Shown one piece after another: positions 1 to 4,562 of a stretch of DNA of 5,168 bases. Each line of letters opens with the position of its first letter. Within the stretch, counting starts at the first letter, position 1. Below the pieces are notes generated by a model that had not been told where the DNA came from, ran no database searches, and was given only the letters and a program-made list of their open reading frames with translations. Origin of the DNA: Verrucomicrobiota bacterium (GTDB lineage Bacteria; Verrucomicrobiota; Verrucomicrobiae; Chthoniobacterales; UBA10450). Made by a program: the position numbers and the translations under genes. The stretch covers positions 1-5,168 of the forward strand of contig QHOZ01000208.1 in assembly GCA_003219495.1 (NCBI GenBank), read 5' to 3'.

Positions 1-227
1 CGCTGCCGTATCTCGATATTCTCTGGCGCGCACGCGAACGCTTCGGGAAACCGACCGCGGTTTATCACGTCAGCGGCGAATTCGCGATGGTCAAAGCCGC
101 CGCAGCGAAAAAAGTTTTCGACGAGCGCGCGGCCGTTTTGGAGATCATGACCTCGATCAAACGCGCCGGCGCCGACATCATCGTCACCTACTGGGCGCGC
201 GAGCTCACCAAGTGGATCAAAGAGTAA
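1..227 (+). CDS. hemB: Porphobilinogen synthase (delta-aminolevulinic acid dehydratase), C-terminal part
   Basis: This is the last 74 residues of a gene that begins before the window; the first whole codon is at 3 and the stop TAA is at 225-227. The enzyme joins two 5-aminolevulinate molecules into porphobilinogen, an early cytosolic step of haem and other tetrapyrrole synthesis. The fragment carries the conserved C-terminal pattern of the family: LPYLDILWRARERFG, then YHVSGEFAM at about residues 21-29 (family consensus Y-x-VSGEYAM), a KAAA helix, then IKRAGADIIVTYW at about 52-64, which is the final barrel strand with its conserved Tyr. The two active-site lysines of the family lie upstream, outside the window. 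The full protein is usually about 320-340 residues, so roughly a quarter is seen. The next gene's possible GTG start (212) overlaps its last codons, which suggests that the two were once co-transcribed. Identification is firm. Confidence 0.95.
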   Translation, partial: LPYLDILWRARERFGKPTAVYHVSGEFAMVKAAAAKKVFDERAAVLEIMTSIKRAGADIIVTYWARELTKWIKE

Positions 228-459
228 CCAGCCGCAACGGCGAAACCGAAGCGCATGCGCGCCTGAAGCGACTCGCCTTGCTCTTCGCGCAACAAAACGG
301 CTACACCGCGTGCGCCACGGAAGTTTCATTGCCACGTTGTCGTTACCGCGCCGACGTCGCAGCTTATCGTCCCGCAAAATCTTCCTCTCAATCTTCGTCG
401 TTGTCTGTCGGAACAACTGCCGTCTTCGAATGTAAACAATGCCTTGTCGATCTTCGCCG

Positions 460-491
460 ATTGGGCCGCGGTGCACGCACTTCGACCCGCA
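460..491 (+). repeat. 32-bp dispersed direct repeat, copy 1
   Basis: This 32-base stretch begins ATTGGGCCGCGG and ends CTTCGACCCGCA. It recurs without mismatch, in the same orientation, at 2882-2913. Copy 1 lies inside the broken nuclease-like gene, precisely where the reading frame changes and the middle of the protein is missing. Its last ~14 bases are also read as the HFDPH codons of the resumed frame. A 32-base perfect match in a 5-kb window is far beyond chance. Confidence 0.85.
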
Positions 492-800
492 CAATTTCGG
501 CGCGATCGAGCATCGCGGTTACAAACAAGTCCTCCGGCAAACGCGCGCGCTCCAAAACCGTTTATTCGACGGCGCGAAATTTGAAACGCTGCTTCGCTAT
601 CGCTGCGCGAACCTGTTCTTTCTCGTTTTATCCGAGGAATGTTTTCGCGAATCGGAAATTCCGGTCGGCTGGGGCGCGCTCGTCGAGACGAACGGCGACC
701 TCATCCTCGCGCGCAAACCGGTTTGGCAAGAGACCGCCGCCGATCAGAACCTGCGCGTCCTCGAGCGGATCGCGCGCGCGGCGACGCGTGTACTAAATAA

Positions 801-825
801 GAACGCCGGCATTACGCCGGCGTTC
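801..825. terminator. Bidirectional intrinsic terminator hairpin
   Basis: GAACGCCGGC (801-810), loop ATTAC, GCCGGCGTTC (816-825) form a perfect 10-bp G+C-rich stem. On the plus strand it is followed by TCGAATTTGTAGTTGTTTG, a weak T tract. On the minus strand it is followed by TTATTTAG. It lies between the plus-strand nuclease-like remnant and the convergent minus-strand gene ending at 857, so it can stop transcription from both sides. The second reading frame of the remnant runs through it to 837, which suggests that frame's stop is not the ancestral one. Confidence 0.8.
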
Positions 826-856
826 TCGAATTTGTAGTTGTTTGTTTCTCGCGATC

Positions 857-2017
857 TTAGCTGAGCTGCAACGCATCCAGCGTCGGCTCGTCAATGACCT
901 CCGTCACCATCAGGCCGTGATCGGCTTGATAATCTCTGACCGCCTGCCGCGTTAATGGTCCCAGCAATCCGTCCACTTCGCCCGTGTAATAACCCATGTC
1001 TTGGAGCTCGGCCTGCACATCCGCGATCACGCGATCCGGTGGCTCGGCACGATGACCGACATAGATCGGAGCGTCGTACGCATAATACTGTTGGCGCTGA
1101 TCGTATCCCCACGCCGGATACCAGTATCCGTTGTTGAAGAAGTAATAGCCGCCCGCGATCAGCTCGACTCGCGGATAACGCGAGTGATACCAACCCTGAT
1201 CATGCCATTCCGGATGATAGGAACGGTACACTTCGTACTGCGGACCCTGCCATTGTTCGACGTTTTGAATCCGATAGTTCTGATTAAAGGTTACCGGCGG
1301 AGCCACATTCGGCTTCGGCTGCGCTTTGAAACTCGTGTGTTGTTGTTTGATCTGCTGAAGTTTCTGCGTCTCGACACGTTTGCCGCCTCGGCCAACGTTC
1401 TTTTCCGCGATTTGTGCGTTACCACCTGTCGTTGCCGCGGTGTTCGTTGTCGTCGCCGCGCTTGTTCCAGCTGCAACTGAAGCGGTCGGCGCCGGAGTGG
1501 TACCTGTCGCAGCATTCGCTGCCGCGCCCGCTGCTGCTGCGCCTGCGCCTGTCACTGGTACTGATGCCGACGGTTGCGCGTTAGCTGCTGCTTTGCCGCG
1601 CTTACCTTTTTTGCCCATCTGCTCAGTCACGCTCGGTGCTACGGTCGCGCTCGCACCTGCACTCGCTCCGGTTCCAGTAGCGGCCGCATTCGCATCCGCG
1701 TTCGCTTTCGCGTTGCGTCCCTTGCGGCCTTGTTTGCCACCGGTCTCAGTTGTCGCTGCGGCATTCGTTTCCGTTCCCGCTGCATTTGCGTTCGCTTCCG
1801 CTTTCCCACCGCGACCGCGTTTCCCACCGCCACCCTGCGTTTCAGTGCCACCGGTCGTCTGATTCGCGCCGGCACCCTGCGTGGTTTGTTCGGTCTTTGC
1901 CGCTTTGCCACCCTTTTTCGCGTTCGGCGATTCCTGCGTTTCCGGCGTTGGCTGCGCGATAACCGCGCCCGCCCATGCCAGAGTGCACCCTATTACTAAA
2001 GTCATTATTGTTTTCAT
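857..2017 (-). CDS. Exported Ala/Gly/Lys-rich protein with C-terminal peptidoglycan-binding domain
   Basis: A 386-residue protein probably acting in the periplasm or at the cell wall. It starts with a Sec signal peptide (MKTIMTLVIGCTLAWAGAVIA, likely cleaved after Ala21). Residues 22-215 are low complexity, rich in Ala, Thr, Gly and Asn, broken by about five basic clusters: AKKGGKAAK near 33-41, GKRGRGGK at 65-72, GKQGRKGRNAK at 94-104, GKKGKRGK at 135-142, GRGGKR at 209-214. A Gln/Pro linker leads to a Tyr/Trp-rich segment (264-327) with GGYYFFNNGYWYPAWGY. Residues 328-386 match the PG_binding_1 fold: DVQAELQDMGYYTGEVDGLLG followed by TRQAVRDYQADHGL. In that family this fold binds peptidoglycan. 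No catalytic domain is visible, so a structural or wall-anchoring role is an inference. ATG 2015-2017 is chosen because it places the signal peptide; no good Shine-Dalgarno precedes it. It is divergent from the HAD phosphatase gene. Confidence 0.85.
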   Translation of the reverse strand: MKTIMTLVIGCTLAWAGAVIAQPTPETQESPNAKKGGKAAKTEQTTQGAGANQTTGGTETQGGGGKRGRGGKAEANANAAGTETNAAATTETGGKQGRKGRNAKANADANAAATGTGASAGASATVAPSVTEQMGKKGKRGKAAANAQPSASVPVTGAGAAAAGAAANAATGTTPAPTASVAAGTSAATTTNTAATTGGNAQIAEKNVGRGGKRVETQKLQQIKQQHTSFKAQPKPNVAPPVTFNQNYRIQNVEQWQGPQYEVYRSYHPEWHDQGWYHSRYPRVELIAGGYYFFNNGYWYPAWGYDQRQQYYAYDAPIYVGHRAEPPDRVIADVQAELQDMGYYTGEVDGLLGPLTRQAVRDYQADHGLMVTEVIDEPTLDALQLS

Positions 2018-2214
2018 GTTGTCGTATAAGTAATTCGTTCAAGACTTGGTCGTTAGCCGTCTCGCCGGTATTCAATCTAATCCTCCCGTTTCTCGCTCTT
2101 GCGCACCCCCCTTTCGTTTCGCTACCGCGGCACTACGCGCAATTCCACTCCCGCCTGCGAACAACAATGCTTCTCAACCTCTCAACTGGTCAACGTATCA
2201 ACTTCTTCAAGCGC
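2018..2214. other. Divergent intergenic region between peptidoglycan-binding gene and HAD gene
   Basis: About 197 bases lie between the two divergent starts, so promoters for both genes should be here. I could not pick a convincing -35/-10 pair in either direction. TTATAC at the minus-strand positions nearest the 2017 start is a possible -10 without a good -35. The phosphatase frame is open back to 1975, but the extra N-terminal residues (Ser/Phe/Pro-rich, unlike any HAD N terminus) are probably not coding. The right end of the region holds the 8-bp-period TCAAC repeat. Confidence 0.5.
2174..2205 (+). repeat. Four TCAAC words at 8-bp period in the HAD gene leader
   Basis: TCAAC occurs at 2174, 2182, 2190 and 2198, each exactly 8 bases apart (TCAACCTC, TCAACTGG, TCAACGTA, TCAACTTC). 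A weaker TCAAG follows at 2207. The array ends 9 bases before the chosen ATG at 2215. It could be a degenerate microsatellite, a binding array or a translational element; the sequence alone does not decide. Confidence 0.55.
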
Positions 2215-2880
2215 ATGTCACTCGTTACTGCTTTTGGCTTCGACATCGACGGCACGCTGATTGATTCCAACGAGCTCCACGTTCAATCCTGGGACCGCGC
2301 CTTTCGCCATTTCGGGAAAACATTTCCGCCCGAGGAATTGCACGCGCAGATCGGCAAAGGTTCCGATCAGTATTTGCCCGAATTTTTAACCAAGGAGGAG
2401 ATCGAGCGTTTCGGAAAACAGCTCGATGAGTATCGCTCGAAAGTTTTCCGGGAAGAATTTCTGCCGAAAGTGAAACCGTTCCCGAAAGTTCGCGAGCTGT
2501 TCGAGCGTATCCGCGACGATCAAAAGCGAATTCTGCTCGCCAGTTCCGGCAAACAAAAAGACACCGACCATTACATCGATCTGCTCAAGATCGACAAGTT
2601 CATCGAAGGCTGCACTTCGGGCGACGAAGCCGGCCGGTCCAAACCCGCGCCCGACATCTTCACCGCGTGCATCGACAAATTTCATCTCGAGCGCAAGGAA
2701 ACGCTCGTCGTGGGCGATACCCGTTGGGACGTTGAATCGGCCGGGCGCGCAGGTTTACGAACAATCGGCGTGACCTGTGGCGGAACGGACGCCTCCCTTC
2801 TGCGCGCTGCCGGCGCTATCGCCGTCTATATAGATCCCGCGGATTTGCTCGCGCATTACGACGAGCTTTCGAATCTCTGA
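2215..2880 (+). CDS. HAD-superfamily hydrolase, phosphoglycolate phosphatase / beta-phosphoglucomutase-like
   Basis: A 221-residue cytosolic HAD hydrolase, expected to remove phosphate from a small phosphorylated metabolite using an aspartyl-phosphate intermediate and Mg2+. All four HAD motifs are present. Motif I is FDIDGTLIDS, with nucleophile Asp10 and acid/base Asp12. Motif II is ILLASSG, with Ser110/111. Motif III is Lys143 in SKPAPDIF. Motif IV is VVGDTRWDVESA, with Asp168 and Asp172. The helical cap of subfamily I lies between motifs I and II (about residues 17-90). The motif IV and KPAPDIF wording resembles phosphoglycolate phosphatases and beta-phosphoglucomutases, but the substrate cannot be read from sequence. 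The frame is open upstream to 1975. ATG 2215 is preferred because HAD proteins begin just before motif I; ATG 2167 is an alternative. No clear Shine-Dalgarno is seen. The stop lies 1 nt before the second 32-bp repeat. Confidence 0.9.
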   Translation: MSLVTAFGFDIDGTLIDSNELHVQSWDRAFRHFGKTFPPEELHAQIGKGSDQYLPEFLTKEEIERFGKQLDEYRSKVFREEFLPKVKPFPKVRELFERIRDDQKRILLASSGKQKDTDHYIDLLKIDKFIEGCTSGDEAGRSKPAPDIFTACIDKFHLERKETLVVGDTRWDVESAGRAGLRTIGVTCGGTDASLLRAAGAIAVYIDPADLLAHYDELSNL

Positions 2881-2881
2881 A

Positions 2882-2913
2882 ATTGGGCCGCGGTGCACGC
2901 ACTTCGACCCGCA
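2882..2913 (+). repeat. 32-bp dispersed direct repeat, copy 2
   Basis: This is a perfect copy of the 32 bases at 460-491, in the same orientation, starting 1 nt after the TGA of the HAD gene and lying wholly between genes. Past the repeat the two copies share AATT-Y-CG when a 2-base gap is allowed, so the true unit may be slightly longer. There are no terminal inverted repeats and no coding capacity, so it is not an insertion sequence. Confidence 0.85.
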
Positions 2914-2920
2914 ATTCCGA

Positions 2921-2939
2921 AGTACACTTGAGGTGTATT
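2921..2939 (+). promoter_or_regulatory. Small hairpin holding the ribosome binding site of the 2941 gene
   Basis: AGTACAC (2921-2927), loop TTGAG, GTGTATT (2933-2939) can pair over 7 bp including one G-T pair. The only Shine-Dalgarno-like word before ATG 2941, GAGG at 2930-2933, lies in the loop and at the stem edge, 7 bases from the ATG. Folding could influence translation of the small gene. This is an inference from base pairing alone. Confidence 0.4.
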
Positions 2940-2940
2940 C

Positions 2941-3135
2941 ATGATTGTCGATCCAACAATGCCGAAAATTAAACCGCAGAAGGGTTTTCTCCGGTTCGAT
3001 CGCGTATTTAACGACGCCGTGCGTTCGAACAAAATGTCCGCGGTCGTCCAAGTACTGTTGCGCATCCCGCTTCCGGGAACAAAGGCGCGCCGTACCGCGC
3101 GTAAGATTTTGGCCGAGCGGCCACCCGAGTCCTGA
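2941..3135 (+). CDS. Small basic protein of unknown function, 64 residues
   Basis: A 64-residue reading frame starting at ATG 2941 with a good GAGG Shine-Dalgarno 7 bases upstream, ending at TGA 3133-3135. The product is strongly basic (KIKPQKGFLRFDR early, KARRTARKILAER near residues 48-60). It has a short hydrophobic stretch (SAVVQVLLRIPLP, about 33-45) too short and interrupted to be a clear membrane helix. No signal peptide or known motif is recognised. It sits 60 bases after the HAD gene, directly behind copy 2 of the 32-bp repeat, and could be co-transcribed with the HAD gene. The ribosome site favours a real gene, but length and lack of a recognised family leave doubt. Confidence 0.5.
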   Translation: MIVDPTMPKIKPQKGFLRFDRVFNDAVRSNKMSAVVQVLLRIPLPGTKARRTARKILAERPPES

Positions 3136-3169
3136 TCGGTTATCGTCCTCCGGATCTCGCCTTAACCGC

Positions 3170-3221
3170 ACACTAGCGAGTTGCTTTTTCAGCTGTTTTT
3201 TTTTGCACGCTCAGCTAGTGT
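3170..3221. repeat. Inverted repeat with T-rich loop upstream of the small membrane protein
   Basis: ACACTAGC (3170-3177) and GCTAGTGT (3214-3221) are perfect 8-base inverted arms. They extend by GAG/CTC (3178-3180 with 3210-3212) if one bulged A at 3213 is allowed. The loop of about 29 bases contains TTTTTC and a run of nine T (3196-3204). The T run is inside the loop, so this is not a standard Rho-independent terminator. It ends 20 bases before ATG 3242 and could be a leader structure or an operator. Confidence 0.5.
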
Positions 3222-3241
3222 CGCAAAAGCGAATCAGAAGC

Positions 3242-3430
3242 ATGAGACTACTTAAGGCGCGCGGTATTCGTGGTGATGGCGGCGGACCAGCCGTCGTGGC
3301 GATCGTGGTAATCTTTGTGATCGTTATTGCGGTCGCATTCTTCATGTTTGGCGGCCAATTCTTCGGCGGGGGCGGAAGCAAGAAAGTGGACGTCGACGTC
3401 AAAGCGCCGGTCCCGACAAAATCACCGTAA
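3242..3430 (+). CDS. Small single-pass membrane protein with Gly-rich linker, 62 residues
   Basis: ATG 3242 opens a 62-residue protein with a basic N terminus (MRLLKARGIRGDGGG). One membrane segment follows at about residues 17-36 (AVVAIVVIFVIVIAVAFFMF), then a Gly-rich turn (GGQFFGGGGSKK) and a short Lys/Val/Pro tail (VDVDVKAPVPTKSP). Positive charges before the helix suggest the N terminus stays in the cytoplasm and the tail faces the periplasm. Function is unknown. The reading frame is open further upstream, but this ATG is chosen because it places a compact basic N terminus directly before the helix. The ribosome site is weak (AGAAG, just upstream). A coherent membrane-protein layout supports a real gene despite its size. 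Confidence 0.65.
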   Translation: MRLLKARGIRGDGGGPAVVAIVVIFVIVIAVAFFMFGGQFFGGGGSKKVDVDVKAPVPTKSP

Positions 3431-3450
3431 GCGGCAAGTAGGAATTATGA

Positions 3451-3501
3451 ATGAAGAAGGAAGAATCCCGAACCGTTCTTAATTCTTAACTCTGCCTTCA
3501 T
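3451..3501. repeat. Imperfect inverted repeat between the small membrane gene and the SET gene
   Basis: ATGAAG (3451-3456) pairs with CTTCAT (3496-3501), and AAGAAT (3461-3466) pairs with ATTCTT (3482-3487), giving a nested, partly mismatched stem. The left half is nearly all purine (GAATGAAGAAGGAAGAA) and the right half is pyrimidine-rich. It lies 20 bases after the small membrane gene and 45 bases before the SET gene. It may end transcription of the former, or be a remnant of a simple repeat. Confidence 0.4.
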
Positions 3502-3546
3502 CCTTCGCGCGACTCCCAACTGGGGTGCGACGAACGATCGCAGTTC

Positions 3547-3945
3547 ATGAAAAATGGTAAAGCTCCCGTGAGGGTGGGAAAGTCGCGCGTGCACGGCCGC
3601 GGTGTTTTTGCGAAGCAACCCGTTCCCGAGGAAACAGACGACCAAAGCACTTATTACTTCGGCCTCGATAACGAAAAGGAAGTGATCGATCCCGCGATCG
3701 GCGGCAATGAAGCGCGCTTCATTAATCATTCCTGCGATCCGAACTGCGAAGCGCGCGAAGACGACCGCGAACGCGTTTTCATCCACGCCTTGCGCAGTAT
3801 CCAGCCGGGCGAGGAACTCTTTTACGATTATCGACTCGTGGTCGATGCGCCGCGCACCAAAGAACTCGAAGAAGAAGCGCCCTGTCACTGCGGAGCAAAA
3901 AAATGTCGCGGCACACTGTTGGAACCGAAAAAAAGGAAGAAGTAA
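3547..3945 (+). CDS. Compact SET-domain protein lysine methyltransferase, missing early SET strands
   Basis: A 132-residue protein of the SET family, which transfers methyl from S-adenosylmethionine to lysine side chains of proteins. Visible motifs are SRVHGRGVFA (residues 13-22; the GxG cofactor loop), ARFINHSCDPNCEA (56-69; NHSC cofactor pocket), GEELFYDY (88-95; catalytic Tyr region) and a post-SET cysteine cluster CHCGAKKC (113-120). That cluster, with Cys63 or Cys67, normally holds zinc. Between VFAKQPVPEET and DDQSTYYFGLD the usual segment of about 20-25 residues with the IIEY-x-GE strand is absent, and the frame is kept. The cofactor pocket may therefore be incomplete, or the protein may have a divergent short form. 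A basic KKRKK tail follows. ATG 3547 has no clear Shine-Dalgarno. The substrate is unknown. Confidence 0.85.
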   Translation: MKNGKAPVRVGKSRVHGRGVFAKQPVPEETDDQSTYYFGLDNEKEVIDPAIGGNEARFINHSCDPNCEAREDDRERVFIHALRSIQPGEELFYDYRLVVDAPRTKELEEEAPCHCGAKKCRGTLLEPKKRKK

Positions 3946-3969
3946 GCGGTTCGCAAGGCGCGAACTTTA

Positions 3970-3994
3970 CGGCGGAAGGCCGCCGCTCAGCGGC
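3970..3994. other. Two overlapping, mutually exclusive hairpins after the SET gene
   Basis: CGGCGG (3970-3975), loop AAGG, CCGCCG (3980-3985) form a 6-bp stem. GCCGC (3982-3986), loop TCA, GCGGC (3990-3994) form a 5-bp stem using some of the same bases. No T run follows on the plus strand. It lies 24 bases after the SET stop, so termination is possible but not shown. Confidence 0.4.
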
Positions 3995-4081
3995 AATCTA
4001 GAAATATGGGAACACTTTCGCCAAACTAGCGGGAGCGTAAGTGCGCGAGCGCGAAGACGCGCGTCGGACTAGGAAGCCGGC

Positions 4082-4106
4082 GACGCGGTTTGGGAAACCG
4101 AGCGTC
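4082..4106. terminator. Likely terminator hairpin between convergent SET and PEP-CTERM genes
   Basis: CGGTTT (4086-4091), loop GGG, AAACCG (4095-4100) form a perfect 6-bp stem. The stem is lengthened by GACG (4082-4085) with CGTC (4103-4106) across a two-base bulge. On the plus strand it is followed by TGCTTTACG, a weak T tract. It lies 4 bases outside the stop of the minus-strand PEP-CTERM fragment, in the convergent intergenic region. Confidence 0.5.
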
Positions 4107-4110
4107 TGCT

Positions 4111-4446
4111 TTACGCGGTTCGCCGCATTCGTTGGCTGAGAATTGCAATCACGCAAATCCCCGCCACACCAAATCCCCAATCGCGTTCAGGGACCGGATC
4201 GTAAGTTAACGATCCCAAACCGATCGCTTGCGTGCCAAGTCCGGCATCGCTGTTCGACCAGTCGAATGAAAATTGCGTGATCGGTCCGGCGAAAGTGATG
4301 TTGATCGTTCCCTGGTTCGACGCGTTGTTCGCGTTCGCGGTACCGAGTATCACCGTGCTGAGACCCGTCCCCGTGATCGTATTGTAGCCGGGCACCGCAC
4401 TCGTAACGGAAGTCGCGCAGCCGCCGACTCGAGTTTGGTAAAACAC
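4111..4446 (-). pseudogene. PEP-CTERM-like surface protein, C-terminal fragment
   Basis: About 111 residues read from a GTG at 4446 to TAA at 4111-4113. The middle (TINITFAGPITQFSFDWSNS, about 47-66) is a Ser/Thr/Gly-rich beta-strand pattern common in exported PEP-CTERM proteins. The end is DPVPERDWG (83-91), a hydrophobic stretch to about 103 (FGVAGICVIAILS) and an RMRR cluster at 106-109. This is the layout of the PEP-CTERM sorting signal used by exosortases, except that the third position of the PEP triad is Arg instead of Pro. There is no signal peptide. Upstream the frame reaches a stop inside the heptamer repeat at 4467-4501, and only 116 bases remain before the divergent permease start, so the N-terminal part is gone. 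A decayed, 5'-truncated gene is the best reading. Confidence 0.6.
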
Positions 4447-4463
4447 GAGGCCGCTCTTCCTCT

Positions 4464-4502
<39 letters not shown>

Positions 4503-4562
4503 GCTCCCTTCTCCCGAAACATCTTACGCGTAGATTTTCAGCGGGAATCGATCTACCGGCGG

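Larger units (their letters stand above)
212..837 (+). pseudogene. PD-(D/E)XK nuclease-like gene, frameshifted with internal deletion
   Basis: Two partial reading frames together look like one protein. From a GTG at 212, the first frame gives ETEAHARLKRLALLFAQQNG, then RYRADVAAY (Asp at about residue 48) and TAVFECKQ (Glu73-x-Lys75). This is the D...ExK arrangement of PD-(D/E)XK nucleases such as MmcB-like proteins. After about base 457 sense is lost in this frame and resumes in another one, from HFDPHNFGAIEHRGYKQVL (about 478 on) through RYRCANLFFLVLSEE and IPVGWGALVE to RIARAATRVLNK. From memory, related proteins have some 50 extra residues between the ExK segment and the FD.....EH.GY segment, so an internal stretch appears lost together with the frame. 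The first frame ends at TAA 794-796 after a meaningless tail. The second runs to TAG 837, through a terminator hairpin. No ribosome site is seen; it overlaps hemB. Family assignment is by pattern only. A sequencing or assembly error is the alternative explanation. Confidence 0.6.

Noticed and set aside
1380..1862. 160-residue open frame on the plus strand, opposite the peptidoglycan-binding gene, rich in Ala, Val and Pro
   Set aside because: It is the mirror of the low-complexity Ala/Gly coding region; G+C-rich repeats suppress stops on the other strand. It has no motif and no ribosome site, while the minus-strand frame has a signal peptide and a known domain.
1975..2214. N-terminal extension of the HAD protein to 301 residues
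   Set aside because: The extra 80 residues are Ser/Phe/Pro-rich with no HAD features and would overlap the start of the divergent gene; ATG 2215 fits the family's usual start just before motif I.
460..2913. The two 32-bp repeats as ends of a composite mobile element or a two-unit CRISPR
   Set aside because: The segment between holds ordinary genes with no transposase or integrase, the copies have no terminal inverted repeats, and the spacing of 2.4 kb is not CRISPR-like.
2755..3171. 138-residue minus-strand open frame over the end of the HAD gene and the small basic ORF
   Set aside because: It crosses the HAD motif-bearing gene end and a repeat, shows no recognisable domain, and has a patchwork composition typical of shadow frames.
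3196..3204. Run of nine T as a Rho-independent terminator for the 2941 gene
   Set aside because: The T run lies inside the loop of the surrounding inverted repeat, and no compact G+C-rich stem directly precedes it.
3597..3606. GGCCGCGGTG in the SET gene as a third copy of the 32-bp repeat
   Set aside because: Only 10 bases match, and they are normal codons of the HGRGVF motif; the flanks are unrelated.
3445..3888. 147-residue minus-strand open frame opposite the SET gene
   Set aside because: The plus strand carries clear SET motifs; the minus-strand product matches nothing and lies wholly antisense.
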